A stretch of 64,000 nt of DNA from JAKLFA01 sp964450385 (GTDB lineage Bacteria > Omnitrophota > Gorgyraeia > Zapsychrales > JANLHA01): the NCBI GenBank assembly GCA_964450385.1, contig CAYVEC010000004.1:34662-98661 (forward strand), given 5' to 3'. The translations under genes were made by a program, and so were the position numbers. The notes under the pieces were generated by a model. That model ran no database searches, was not told where the DNA came from, and saw only the letters and a list, made by a program, of their open reading frames with translations. Of this stretch, positions 63,001-64,000 are shown in pieces; the stretch's first letter is position 1; every line of letters begins with the position of its first letter.

Positions 63001-64000
63001 TGCTGATGGCCGCGGGCCTGGCCGCGGGGGCCGCGTTCCTTATTTTGAAGATGTCGGGCGTTCTTTCTGGGAAGAGATCCGGATCATCGGGACGTCGTGT
63101 TGTCCGGCATCGGTTTACGGCTGTCGAGGCCGTGTCATTGGTCGGTCTCATTTCGGTCGGCGCTTCAAAATCGGGATGGTTCGTCAACGGCGTTGTGTGG
63201 TTTCTTCTCGGGATGTCCATCTATTTGATCGTTGATCAGATCCGGATGCGCCGATGGATTCGCAACGTGCTCGGGCAGGTTGAGAGGGGCCGACGGATGA
63301 CGTCTGAAAAACGATATGCCTATCGCGCAGGGATCAATGATGAATTCAGATGTTTTGAAATATCAAAACGCGCGCGGCGCGTGAGCGCGCTCTTTAGGTC
63401 GTCGGAACTCTCCGCTGAGATCTTTGGGGCTGTTTCTGAATTCGCTGAACGGTTCCATTTGCCTCCAGTCAAGACCGAGATCCGGTCAGTCATTGTGGCA
63501 ACGAGCATCGGTAGGAAGGCGTCGATCAGCTTTAAGGAGCGGTGCGCAGTTACCGTTGTGATTCGGGGGGATGCCTGGAGCCAAGAGGAGTGGTCGGCCG
63601 TCGGGGTCCGGCAGGCCCCGTATCAGGTGGCCTATACATACAGCCCAGATTTTGATGCGGTGACCATGCTTTATGCCGGCGATGATGCGGGTCTGTTCGC
63701 CTTATGGTTCGGGGGTATCGCCTATATGACCTCTGATCCAAAAATATATGCCCAGGACCAGGCGCGTCTTCTTGGTCTCTGTGCTGAGGGCGCGGCTGAG
63801 ATGAACGCCCGGATCCATTTAATGGGAACGTATTTTTATCCGGGAGCGACCGTTATTTTGCCCAAAAACAATCTTGTCAACCGCCATGTTGTTTATGAGA
63901 CATGGGCCCAGAGCAATTACCTGGCAGGATTCTTAGGGGTCTCCTATGTTGCTGGTCATGATATGGGGACGCATGAGGTTGAGCTGAAGGTTATTGAGGA
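1..64000 (+). CDS. Interior of a giant multidomain protein gene, open at both ends
   Basis: One reading frame, with codons starting at positions divisible by three, is open from base 3 to base 63998: 21,332 sense codons, no stop, and no in-window start that need be chosen. Long stretches in this frame give recognisable domains (glycogen synthase, Nudix, guanylate kinase, HAD, GH17-like, GT2-like, lysozyme-like), spread from about 19 kb to 62 kb. They show that the frame is under protein-level selection and is not open by chance. Residue n starts at base 3n. The architecture alternates folded modules with Pro/Ala/Ser linkers, coiled coils and membrane segments. Giant genes of this kind are known in Omnitrophota and have been linked to a predatory, cell-wall-degrading lifestyle; assigning this window to that phylum is an inference. 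The true ends, promoter and ribosome-binding site lie outside the window. Other long frames on either strand are antisense or out-of-frame shadows, with 18050-18325 as the one exception worth attention. Confidence 0.97.
3..1257 (+). other. Unrecognised strand-rich module at the window's left edge
   Basis: About 418 residues with frequent alternating polar and hydrophobic stretches (for example DGDGDIAINGAIVSGTVHRF) and Gly/Asp-rich turns, suggesting a mostly beta structure. It contains no membrane helix and no catalytic motif I can name. Because the window starts inside the gene, this may be the tail of a larger module. No function is assigned. Confidence 0.4.
1260..1830 (+). other. Helical segment, probably coiled coil
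   Basis: This stretch is rich in Ala, Glu, Lys and Gln with few prolines. Repeated charged heptad-like runs occur around residues 420-510 (for example LTDEQKAQVEDQLYKNLRAA). It separates two strand-rich regions and most likely acts as a spacer or oligomerisation helix. No enzyme motif was seen. Confidence 0.4.
1833..4500 (+). other. Unrecognised mixed alpha/beta region
   Basis: Roughly 890 residues with no recognised family. It alternates short hydrophobic strands with loops rich in Gly, Asp and Asn, such as VLLPAADTQEGSAFEGRTNP and FVAGPGGVFYLMDPRS. No signal-like, membrane or low-complexity segment is evident until the hydrophobic region begins near 4540. It may hold several small beta domains; I cannot place their borders. 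Confidence 0.35.
4540..8270 (+). other. Long run of Gly/Ala-rich hydrophobic segments (membrane-associated)
   Basis: About eighteen hydrophobic segments of 15-22 residues recur through this 1,240-residue stretch. Approximate positions are 4545-4610, 4900-4960, 5046-5105, 5139-5200, 5230-5300, 5340-5395, 5436-5500, 5560-5615, 5658-5712, 6180-6240, 6510-6570, 6627-6675, 6800-6855, 7530-7590, 7660-7715 and 8200-8260. They are unusually rich in Gly and Ala (AAVGIGVGLAGTGAAGVLI is typical), with small-xxx-small spacing as in tightly packed helices. Between them are short polar loops with recurring Trp-Tyr-Asp-Gly features (WYDGDG near 5424, WYDGN near 5030). The pattern suggests ancient duplication of a two-helix hairpin. 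No transporter family is recognised. The segments could be transmembrane, or could be amphipathic membrane-inserting helices such as those of pore formers. Confidence 0.55.
8670..9240 (+). other. Ser/Pro/Ala linker followed by coiled coil
   Basis: Positions 8700-8850 encode a disordered Gly/Ser/Pro/Ala run (AAAPGSSPGGQGASPSP). Around 9000-9220 a highly charged Lys/Glu/Asp helix follows (for example LKRIKAKIKDVEKAKVDEDR). The pair looks like a flexible hinge plus a coiled-coil spacer between the hydrophobic region and the next folded module. Confidence 0.55.
9243..10440 (+). other. Unrecognised module with a VVRHERNEI helix
   Basis: About 400 residues of mixed composition. A helix at about 10016-10050 (VVNQVVRHERNEIARI) has the look of a degenerate metal-binding helix but lacks the second histidine of HExxH. 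An AH pair (QLAHENAV) follows about 30 residues later. A similar but equally incomplete pattern occurs near 14188. I cannot assign an activity; it may be a dead zincin-like fold. Confidence 0.3.
10443..11290 (+). other. Coiled coil and two Pro/Ala-rich linkers
   Basis: A basic and acidic coiled coil spans 10460-10660 (for example KARWKRVIAQLEREAQRLQ). It is followed by Pro/Ala/Val/Glu-rich linkers at 10680-10785 and 11090-11235, with runs such as APAPVEAAPAPVVPQSPAP. A small helical island (10790-11040) lies between the two linkers. Such Ala-Pro linkers are typical of extended spacers in envelope-spanning proteins. Confidence 0.6.
11293..14330 (+). other. Unrecognised modules, partly strand-rich
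   Basis: About 1,010 residues. Positions 11600-12010 look beta-rich, with repeated acidic turns (EISIGNDRHIVLRANEA). Positions 12770-13300 are more helical. Positions 13390-14290 form a mixed module ending with LEILTHELAEIRAGRDHKAG near 14190. That motif resembles the first half of a zincin helix but has Glu where the second His should be. No family is recognised and no membrane helix is seen. Confidence 0.35.
14331..16260 (+). other. Pro/Ala linker, then unrecognised Ala/Val/Arg-rich region
   Basis: A linker at about 14370-14490 (AAVLPAAPAVTPAIGAEALP) precedes a region rich in Ala, Val, Asp and Arg. Positions 14500-15170 look like an alpha/beta module. Positions 15175-15720 are helical and rich in Ala, Gln and Thr (MAQTTALKDAHTYFADVVRT). 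Positions 15960-16250 form another short helical piece. I recognise no domain here. Confidence 0.35.
16263..16795 (+). other. Pro/Gly/Ser-rich disordered linker
   Basis: Low-complexity sequence with TIDIDGDGG at about 16275 and then Pro-rich runs (PMPFTPTLVPLPIPAPAF). Gly/Ser/Arg-rich sequence follows, containing two near-repeats of DAGG-[RG]-S (near 16400 and 16510). It begins the longest disordered stretch in the window, which ends near 17800. Confidence 0.5.
16796..17135 (+). repeat. Degenerate GTA-rich hexamer repeat encoding Val-rich protein
   Basis: The + strand carries repeated GTAGAT, GTAGCT, GTAGAA and GTGGTT units, densest at 16801-16830 and 16915-16975, with a weaker echo at 17070-17135. 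In the giant frame they read Val-Asp, Val-Ala and Val-Glu dipeptides (VAVDVDVVVEVAVSV-like). A one-base shift would give TAG stops at almost every unit, so the frame is tightly constrained. GTA is uncommon elsewhere in the gene, which makes this a local codon-use anomaly consistent with simple-repeat expansion. Confidence 0.65.
17136..17800 (+). other. Arg/Gly/Val-rich basic low-complexity region
   Basis: About 220 residues strongly enriched in Arg, Gly, Val, Ser and Asn (for example RGAYRGNRHAVRNVGTVIGR), with few acidic residues and no obvious fold. The basic character could bind nucleic acid, polyanionic cell-wall polymers or membrane surfaces. It directly precedes a membrane segment. Composition and codon use differ from the flanking modules, so it may be recently expanded or poorly constrained sequence. 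Confidence 0.5.
17850..18030 (+). other. Signal-peptide-like segment and transmembrane helix
   Basis: Positions 17850-17930 encode a basic start, a hydrophobic core (VAGSAVVFFSGSL) and a small-residue end (QAAEAG), the layout of a Sec signal peptide. Positions 17948-18022 encode a strong helix (VIMVLAVLAGIAAVMILY) followed by Arg and Lys, so its C-terminal side is likely cytoplasmic. The embedded ORF starts straight after. This looks like the C-terminal anchor of an ancestral shorter protein. Confidence 0.55.
18036..18043 (+). promoter_or_regulatory. Strong Shine-Dalgarno inside the giant ORF
   Basis: AAAGGAGG is followed by the six-base spacer CCGAAC and ATG at 18050. In the giant frame the same bases are ordinary codons (Asn-Lys-Gly-Gly-Arg). 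This is the best-spaced internal initiation site I noticed in the window, and it decides the start of the embedded ORF. Confidence 0.5.
18050..18325 (+). CDS. Embedded 91-residue ORF in another frame, with its own Shine-Dalgarno
   Basis: This ATG-to-TAA frame lies wholly inside the giant ORF but in a different reading frame. AAAGGAGG at 18036-18043 sits six bases before the ATG, which is near-ideal initiation. The predicted product looks like a compact protein. It has a cysteine cluster C-x2-C-x4-C near residues 24-32 (CTFCSGREC), followed by an Arg-rich alpha/beta-like segment containing RIYVRRGLAGVWDEL. Its codons favour C at third positions. Over the same bases the giant frame gives a Ser/Ala/Thr-rich low-complexity stretch, the kind of sequence obtained when a real gene is read one base off. 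The stop is followed at once by a second stop (TAATGA). It lies just after a membrane helix (17948-18022) and before another membrane pair (from 18381). I do not recognise the family. It is either an overprinted gene or the relic of a small gene swallowed by fusion of its neighbours. Confidence 0.5.
   Translation: MVLVNTQPDIEFKYFIDIPSSQCTFCSGRECGTGRIRLYLVSHERGRIYVRRGLAGVWDELSPAHRVRIERAIAAAFRDPRIPRYSSTVKV
18381..18640 (+). other. Membrane hairpin followed by a signal-peptide-like segment
   Basis: Two hydrophobic helices are encoded at 18381-18515 (MMLPGLLGAVVAGVVAIFY, then AAMAIAMVVFGSLTLY) and end in a Lys/Arg stretch. At 18570-18635 there is KR, the core LFGVVALAGALVMSAG and TARA followed by Ala-Val-Asp. 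This matches a complete Sec signal peptide with an A-x-A cleavage site. In an internal position it could be cleaved, could act as a stop-transfer segment, or could be a fusion relic. Downstream sequence contains cell-wall-type domains, which fits export. Confidence 0.6.
18645..19035 (+). other. Charged helix and Ala/Pro/Glu linker
   Basis: A short helical segment (VEAFVQSLREG and onward) is followed by about 80 residues of Ala, Pro, Thr, Glu and Gly with almost no large hydrophobic residues. This is a typical extended acidic linker between a membrane-proximal signal and the folded domain at 19080. Confidence 0.6.
19080..19570 (+). other. Lysozyme-like domain, probably inactive
   Basis: The sequence AMANAASGMRTYF followed by GRRGLFGLSECEW (19158-19260) parallels the transglycosylase/lysozyme pattern, in which a helix carrying the catalytic Glu is followed by a GLFGI- or GLMQI-like motif. 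It also resembles a second copy in this protein near 62220, which reads AAVESSF then ARGLFGI. Here the Glu position reads as Ala or Ser, so hydrolysis of peptidoglycan is unlikely and binding more plausible. It sits between a signal-like segment and an M23-like domain, as expected for a wall-targeting exported block. Confidence 0.42.
19573..20230 (+). other. Unrecognised spacer module between two wall-type domains
   Basis: About 220 residues without a recognised family. A strand-like run (LHVVAIIEKPEP near 19680) and a helix with charged residues precede the M23-like fold. It may complete one of the neighbouring folds. Confidence 0.3.
20235..20580 (+). other. LytM/M23-like fold with lost zinc ligands
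   Basis: The order of motifs matches the M23 peptidoglycan endopeptidase fold. A-x-x-x-L-I-A-G-T-V (about 20284) is followed by G-Y-G-F-A-V-L-V, then LTHLSGLTVRRGDTVQAG (about 20380-20440), then PVGVAGKSGKEW, and then a strand ending RFINPDG-RADVDN. The conserved structural HLS is present. The final HLH ligand motif is replaced by YYMMRF, and no first H-x3-D pair is visible. In M23 enzymes those residues hold the zinc. The domain therefore probably binds peptidoglycan or protein partners without cutting. Confidence 0.58.
20583..22700 (+). other. Helical linker and unrecognised modules
   Basis: Positions 20640-20880 form a charged helix. A moderately hydrophobic stretch follows at 20900-21060 (FLWLSWGSLMAGFPGSV). 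Positions 21220-22680 are mixed and strand-rich, with two similar short motifs: a Phe-Trp followed by Asp-Gly and then a run of strands (FWFDVKYNDGETGAFVV near 21967; FWALKDGRYIDGEVAVFV near 22252). They may be paired beta repeats. No family is recognised. Confidence 0.35.
22720..24580 (+). other. Long alpha-helical, coiled-coil rod
   Basis: About 620 residues, nearly all helix-forming: Ala, Glu, Leu, Gln, Arg and Ile with few Gly or Pro until 23630. Heptad-like spacing is clear around 23250-23500 (for example EIEALNEAITELTDDIEDRN). Tyr- and Asn-rich heptads (QYQYQQALSEIYAERA) occur near 24115. Length and composition suit an extended rod or a periplasm-spanning tunnel subunit. TolC-like helices are one possible comparison, but I see no diagnostic signature. 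Confidence 0.5.
24590..25690 (+). other. Strand-rich region, possibly beta-barrel
   Basis: From about 24960 the sequence alternates hydrophobic and polar residues in strand-length runs separated by Asp/Gly/Asn turns: LRMVVTGFARVKTRGD, GGVYYDINPANQVKFEFGS, KTKVRISLHREFES, DYFGMVGMERQF and TLTLSGDVSPD. This dyad pattern with aromatic residues is common in outer-membrane beta-barrels. It follows a helical rod, a layout seen in some secretion and efflux proteins. Soluble beta-sheet repeats are the main alternative. Confidence 0.38.
25693..27090 (+). other. Unrecognised module and Pro/Ala/Glu linker
   Basis: Positions 25700-26640 are mixed with strand-like runs (YAYHWGETRVSITDNNFDAW). Positions 26830-27085 form a disordered linker of Pro, Ala, Glu, Gln and Ser, with a short charged helix (DELKKERDAIMKSIMEK). 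This leads to the signal-like segment and glycosidase that follow. Confidence 0.4.
27093..27173 (+). other. Weak signal-peptide-like segment before the glycosidase
   Basis: Met at 27093, an Arg, then a hydrophobic core (GVVLGIEGVFGV), and TSASA followed by Asp-Glu give a signal-like layout with an A-x-A-like end at about 27165. Its hydrophobicity is broken by Glu, so it may be degenerate. It directly precedes the GH domain, as a signal peptide would in a stand-alone enzyme. Confidence 0.4.
27183..28120 (+). other. GH17-like (clan GH-A) glycoside hydrolase domain
   Basis: This is a complete-looking TIM-barrel glycosidase of about 310 residues. SVVRTYTPPS (about 27306) and GLQLIVGIPW (about 27363) match early barrel strands of the GH17/clan GH-A type. 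WELGNEYNY places the likely acid/base Glu at 27498-27500. FYISEMGAD places the likely nucleophile Glu at 27792-27794, 98 residues later, which is normal for the clan. A late Trp (MMTWVDEYW) fits strand beta-8. GH17-type enzymes act on beta-1,3-glucans; in some bacteria a GH17 domain is joined to a GT2 glucan synthase, and a GT2-like domain lies 5 kb downstream here. Substrate and exact family are inferred. Catalytic residues appear intact. Confidence 0.78.
28123..33215 (+). other. Very long strand-rich region with one EF-hand-like loop
   Basis: About 1,700 residues between the GH17-like and GT2-like domains. Most of it reads as beta strands of 6-12 residues separated by Asp/Gly/Asn turns (for example GRLYLSEDGKTLNIGTEG and AYYMDTINLG). 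No membrane helix occurs until 33240. A 12-residue calcium-loop pattern lies at 28404-28439: D-T-N-E-N-G-E-M-D-K-N-E, with ligands at positions 1, 3, 5, 9 and 12 and Gly at 6. Repeated short Tyr-rich strands suggest tandem beta modules, but I could not fix a period or a family. Confidence 0.4.
33222..38400 (+). other. Polytopic GT2-like membrane glycosyltransferase region
   Basis: Transmembrane helices are predicted at about 33240-33300, 33420-33590 (pair), 34360-34540 (pair) and 34890-35010. A soluble domain follows, then more helices from 37030 to 38380. The soluble part carries the marks of processive family-2 glycosyltransferases: DRD at 36510-36518 after a hydrophobic strand (VFNL), an ED pair at 36786-36791 (TNIEDTG), and a degenerate Q-x-x-R-W-like site around 36900 (FQMRFGG). 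This order and the flanking helices resemble cellulose-synthase-like and cyclic-glucan-synthase (NdvB-type) enzymes. The degenerate last motif leaves activity uncertain. The GH17-like domain upstream fits a glucan-making or remodelling pair. Family membership is inferred from motif order. Confidence 0.6.
38403..38830 (+). other. HEAT-like helical repeats
   Basis: Repeated helix pairs with the HEAT signature of Asp/Ala/Val and Arg appear: YDRLDAVKALGSP (about 38450), IRVAAIEGLAALKYKDAVP (about 38600), GIREAAVKALLALKASQEL (about 38690). Three to four repeats are visible. Such solenoids act as protein-interaction scaffolds; here they follow directly on the last GT helix. Confidence 0.65.
38833..39070 (+). 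other. Acidic to Pro/Gln linker with an internal repeat
   Basis: An acidic stretch (EVVLDEEEDAAAA) leads to a Pro/Gln/Ala/Thr linker in which a 12-residue unit occurs twice: ANRSQAPPAGEN at about 38949 and TNRSQGPPADRA at about 39027. This is a short duplicated linker between the membrane-enzyme half and the nucleotide-enzyme half of the visible protein. Confidence 0.55.
39073..40200 (+). other. Helical module preceding the kinase-like domains
   Basis: About 375 residues, mostly helical. It includes FVERIHNKYNQGLD-like and charged segments, then LSALSGHEIKVLLFFQQVLF near 39750. It leads directly into the first P-loop at 40224. I recognise no family. Similar charged helical leaders precede the later kinase-like copies, so it may be their common accessory domain. 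Confidence 0.35.
40203..40660 (+). other. Guanylate-kinase-like domain 1 (degenerate)
   Basis: SIFSGPSAGGKGEMW places a good P-loop at 40224-40247. Guanylate kinases follow the P-loop with an R-x-P-R-x-G-E-x-x-G-x-x-Y nucleotide-monophosphate site. Here the segment reads YADHDREPDGKGRRF, so the GMP site is not conserved. The domain may still bind ATP, or may be a structural relic. It is the first of five similar domains between 40.2 and 45.6 kb and the most divergent. Confidence 0.5.
40663..41175 (+). other. Guanylate-kinase-like domain 2
   Basis: P-loop GPPGGGKS lies at 40689-40712 in KLIIYSGPPGGGKSLVW. It is followed by ILFHTRGIRQGETQGKEYHF, which keeps the R-x-x-R-x-G-E-x-x-G-x-x-Y-x-F order of the guanylate-kinase GMP site. 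Next come AVVNDQLQGLAL (the V-H-G-x-x-x-G segment), KITILEGGLGWF and MSIFVSPFTEDRI (IFI-x-P-P-S-x-E-E-L in the family). All main landmarks are present in order. Guanylate kinases convert GMP and ATP to GDP and ADP. Membrane-scaffold relatives are inactive, so activity is uncertain. Confidence 0.68.
41178..42470 (+). other. Charged helices and linker between kinase-like domains 2 and 3
   Basis: Charged helical sequence to 41830 is followed by a Gln/Ala/Pro-rich linker at 41840-42010, which includes the boundary motif DRGML (41955-41969). A short folded piece at 42060-42450 follows (HDLNTFIALGPNNAMVKLAM) and leads into the tandem duplication. No enzyme motif was seen. Confidence 0.4.
42858..43330 (+). 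other. Guanylate-kinase-like domain 3
   Basis: P-loop GPPGGGKG lies at 42879-42902. VLFHTRNIRDGEQMGRNYHY carries the R, R, GE, G and Y positions of the family's GMP-binding segment, followed by ALINGQKQGMAI, KIVVLECGLAWF and SIFISPFSDREI. The helix that normally carries the lid is replaced by a Tyr/Asp/Pro-rich loop. It is half of a tandem pair with domain 4 and was probably functional when duplicated. Confidence 0.75.
43740..44215 (+). other. Guanylate-kinase-like domain 4
   Basis: P-loop GPPGGGKG lies at 43761-43784. VLFHTRNIRKGEKMGVNYHY, ALVNGQLQGLAV, KIVILECGLAWF and SIFISPFSDSEL follow in the order expected for guanylate kinase. It is the second member of the tandem duplication. A Nudix domain with a perfect Nudix box follows within 400 bases. 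Confidence 0.77.
44373..44935 (+). other. Nudix hydrolase domain A (canonical Nudix box)
   Basis: The domain opens with FELLDENGNMTGTVKPRG and VHYDGDWHRDIRV, a lead-in typical of the isopentenyl-diphosphate-isomerase-like Nudix group. The Nudix box runs from Gly 44565 to 44633. It fits G-x5-E-x7-R-E-U-x-E-E-x-G-U exactly: G-HTKLG-E-SYDQNVH-REIREE-I-G-V. The glutamates that hold magnesium are therefore present, and hydrolysis of a nucleoside diphosphate-linked substrate is plausible. The true substrate cannot be read from the sequence. It lies between kinase-like domains 4 and 5. Confidence 0.9.
45000..45650 (+). other. Guanylate-kinase-like domain 5 (best preserved)
   Basis: P-loop GPSAVGKS lies at 45024-45047. 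LYHSRLPRAGEIDGVHYKF matches the family's H-T-T-R-x-P-R-x-G-E-x-x-G-x-x-Y-x-F, including the Pro that copies 2-4 lack. IDIELNGELHGLDI, KIGVAETCVALA and FTIFISPLTDEEIERR follow. This is the copy most likely to retain kinase activity. A charged helix (EEMRRRQEERNREI) and MARRHDYDAMIVISDL complete the domain. Confidence 0.83.
45717..46700 (+). other. DUF218 (YdcF/ElyC/SanA-like) domain
   Basis: FDLLWIMGSPNRRTPGTAIQ (about 45798) and AKVLITGGTG (about 45879) match the start of the DUF218 fold. EAMLYYAVLAAEGVPEENMV (about 46239), MECQSTSSLENIEFGA (about 46299) and a strand-plus-R/F motif (IVLIQQGYNQRR) follow in the family order. DUF218 proteins are linked to envelope stress and to envelope biogenesis (ElyC, SanA); their reaction is not firmly known. 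The boundary motif DQGMI (45702-45716) lies just upstream, marking a module start. Confidence 0.72.
46776..47880 (+). other. Zincin-like domain 1 (HEIGH)
   Basis: RLFHEIGHNND encodes an HExxH zinc-binding helix at 47286-47300. REEFEMVIWDLKLFE follows about 14 residues later and could supply the third, acidic ligand, as in gluzincins. Upstream strands lead into the helix (VEFIFNVDFIDQLL). The helical remainder extends to about 47880. A second copy with HEFGH lies at 53511. The family was not named from sequence alone; an active metallopeptidase or a metal-binding scaffold are both possible. Confidence 0.58.
47883..49565 (+). other. Unrecognised region between zincin 1 and Nudix B
   Basis: About 560 residues. 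Positions 47940-48660 are mixed helical (LNFAMNWSQALGFGMTRAEN). Positions 48770-49260 look strand-rich (LVCQIELFTSGSLTPVDVKT). A helical cap (YFTGDRDATRKALISWQEGF) sits just before the Nudix domain; a similar cap (SFFGGDIERARGALIGWQRE) precedes Nudix C near 51156, so this cap-plus-Nudix arrangement is duplicated. Confidence 0.45.
49569..50160 (+). other. Nudix domain B (near-canonical box)
   Basis: FYVLNADGTRTGQIKPRHLV, HRDGDWHASVYVML and ILQRRSKNRQTDPF match the isomerase-like Nudix lead-in. The box at 49764-49833 reads G-HTALE-L-DYRKAAA-KEANEE-L-G-L. Compared with the consensus, the first Glu is shifted by one and Arg becomes Lys, while the EE pair that coordinates metal is kept. It is followed within 30 residues by a HAD phosphatase domain, forming a Nudix-HAD unit. 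Confidence 0.83.
50169..51110 (+). other. HAD-superfamily phosphatase domain 1
   Basis: FISDKDGTIVEAS carries the HAD motif I with nucleophile Asp at 50187 and DKDGT spanning 50187-50201. HVMILTGAIFEHG is motif II (hhhTG). RIDNGDDRMVILELKAS near 50665 has a candidate Lys. YAFGDGANDYEFLND (GDGxND, 50925-50942) is motif IV. All catalytic motifs are present, and the length of about 300 residues suits Cof-type HAD phosphatases with a cap. The substrate is unknown; sugar or nucleotide phosphates are typical. Confidence 0.85.
51113..51290 (+). other. Helical cap before Nudix C
   Basis: A short helical segment with FFGGDIERARGALIGWQRE precedes the third Nudix domain. It resembles the segment before Nudix B (about 49430-49490), showing that the duplicated unit includes this cap. 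Confidence 0.5.
51294..52010 (+). other. Nudix domain C (partly degenerate box)
   Basis: LRVTDETGRYTGEIRPREL, CHHDGTWHRTVGVLAL and IQTRSRNKRSRPLAK show the same lead-in as A and B. The box at about 51489-51554 reads G-HQGIT-L-DSDEAAA-RELEEE-L-F. The first Glu is replaced by Leu and the final Gly by Phe, but the RELEEE core is intact. Residual metal binding is possible. It is followed by a second HAD domain. Confidence 0.78.
52140..53060 (+). other. HAD-superfamily phosphatase domain 2
   Basis: VVIIADKDGTLTPTS gives motif I (DKDGT, 52155-52169). HFMVLTGAILDFG is motif II. TVRIDNGDDRKVTLELKAS parallels the same segment in HAD domain 1 almost word for word. FTLGDSNNDHAFM (52893-52910) is motif IV. 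Domains 1 and 2 are clearly duplicates of one another, each paired with an upstream Nudix domain. Motifs are intact, so activity is plausible. Confidence 0.85.
53085..54045 (+). other. Zincin-like domain 2 (HEFGH)
   Basis: The boundary motif DAGML (53085-53099) opens the module. AIRLFHEFGHREGG gives the HExxH helix at 53511-53525, and QREEEKRVALWDASLYIVLK follows with candidate third-ligand glutamates. The block aligns with zincin 1 (RLFHE-[IF]-GH, then REE-x4-5-WD-x-x-L). Conservation of the paired histidines, the Glu and the downstream acidic/WD segment in both copies argues for retained metal binding. The downstream half is helical to 54045. Confidence 0.6.
54048..54640 (+). other. Nudix domain D (box lost)
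   Basis: YIDVLNEKGKKVGWVMPRAQ, VHADGEWHSDVYVFVI and VLIQTRSADKAMYPSLKEA show the family lead-in. The box at 54249-54317 reads G-HMGVG-E-MPRQGAV-ALLRKE-L-G-L: the first Gly and Glu survive but the core REUxEE has become ALLRKE. Catalysis is therefore unlikely. It leads through a short linker into glycogen synthase, suggesting it persists as a binding or spacer module. Confidence 0.75.
54693..56150 (+). other. Glycogen synthase (GT5) domain
   Basis: Full-length GT5 domain of about 485 residues with all landmarks in order. ITSEAEPFVKTGGLGDVCG has the ADP-glucose-binding KTGGLGDV at 54741-54764. ILHAHDWATAL, TLFTIHNPKHK and FGMVARVDKQKGV (second Rossmann lobe) follow, then IYPSEFEPFGTRPIVAL at about 55806-55850 and VVRKTGGLADNF near 55878. 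The family's F-E-P-C-G reads F-E-P-F-G, keeping the catalytic Glu. GT5 enzymes extend alpha-1,4-glucan from ADP-glucose in the cytoplasm. Such a domain inside a giant fusion is striking. The catalytic set looks intact. Confidence 0.92.
56153..56440 (+). other. Acidic/Ser-rich linker
   Basis: About 95 residues of Gly, Glu, Asp, Arg and Ser with low hydrophobicity (REEGSVALDHGGEDHAALSS). It separates the glycogen synthase domain from the following cysteine-containing module. Confidence 0.5.
56443..59000 (+). other. Orphan module with a C-x-x-C site
   Basis: About 850 residues of unrecognised mixed alpha/beta sequence. A short Cys pair (NDCPVCGMI near 56559) could be a zinc knuckle or redox site. 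A helix FDLLCFQMAHLFDR near 56778 resembles a zincin helix without its histidine pair, so a third, decayed zincin-like fold is possible. Later segments include YNVTLERRHVECRM and LHHIYIGGE. No membrane or low-complexity segment occurs until 59220. Confidence 0.35.
58998..61240 (+). other. Membrane region and Arg/Gly/Ser-rich linker
   Basis: The boundary motif DSAMI lies at 58998-59012. Hydrophobic helices are at about 59240-59290, 59365-59415, 59900-59980, 60055-60120 and 60180-60235. Between 59480 and 59880 lies a helical soluble loop (TLAAAAKILDEIRTQARLHG). From 60830 to 61240 the sequence becomes disordered: GSGRGHESSRGK-like and Asp/Ser-rich. A polytopic domain is likely; no family is recognised. 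Confidence 0.5.
61242..61340 (+). other. Boundary motif plus textbook signal-peptide segment
   Basis: DQGMI at 61242-61256 is followed by Met 61263 and MRAAVCRVLIAVALCCSVAG, then F-A-Q-A followed by Lys-Gly-Asp near 61337. It has a positively charged start, a 13-residue hydrophobic core and an A-x-A end. In a free protein this would be called a Sec signal peptide with confidence. AGGGG lies upstream (61246-61250), 12 bases before Met 61263, a longer gap than usual for initiation. It may be a fusion relic or an internal processing site. Confidence 0.6.
61341..62640 (+). other. Lysozyme/SLT-like domain with its catalytic Glu
   Basis: An N-terminal strand-rich part (61400-62150) leads to YLLLTAAVESSF, in which Glu at 62226-62228 is in the position of the catalytic acid of lytic transglycosylases. 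ARGLFGIVAG follows about 14 residues later, equivalent to the family's GLMQI. A helix (AEDQIKRVMGH) and an Arg-rich segment complete the pattern. It resembles the eroded copy at 19080, where that Glu is lost. Transglycosylases cut the MurNAc-GlcNAc bond in peptidoglycan. Placement directly after a signal-like segment supports export. Confidence 0.58.
62643..63255 (+). other. Short helical spacer and two transmembrane helices
   Basis: After a helical spacer, membrane helices occur at about 62988-63050 (LLSWFLLMAAGLAAGAAFLI) and 63165-63235 (VNGVVWFLLGMSIYLIVDQI). The second is followed by R-M-R-R-W, so its C-terminal side is probably cytoplasmic. The upstream lysozyme-like domain would then lie outside and the downstream fragment inside. 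Confidence 0.6.
63258..63998 (+). other. Possible Glu/Leu-dehydrogenase-like N-terminal fragment
   Basis: From 63690 the order of motifs faintly recalls the ELFV dehydrogenase N-terminal domain. A G-G-I-x5-DPK segment (FGGIAYMTSDPKIY) is followed by a helix with DQARLLGLCAEGAAEM and then YVAGHDMGTHEVEL, near the family's D-[MV]-G-T-x-x-x-D-M. The catalytic Lys segment is not evident, and the window ends before the nucleotide-binding half. An eroded dehydrogenase or chance resemblance are both possible. Confidence 0.25.
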
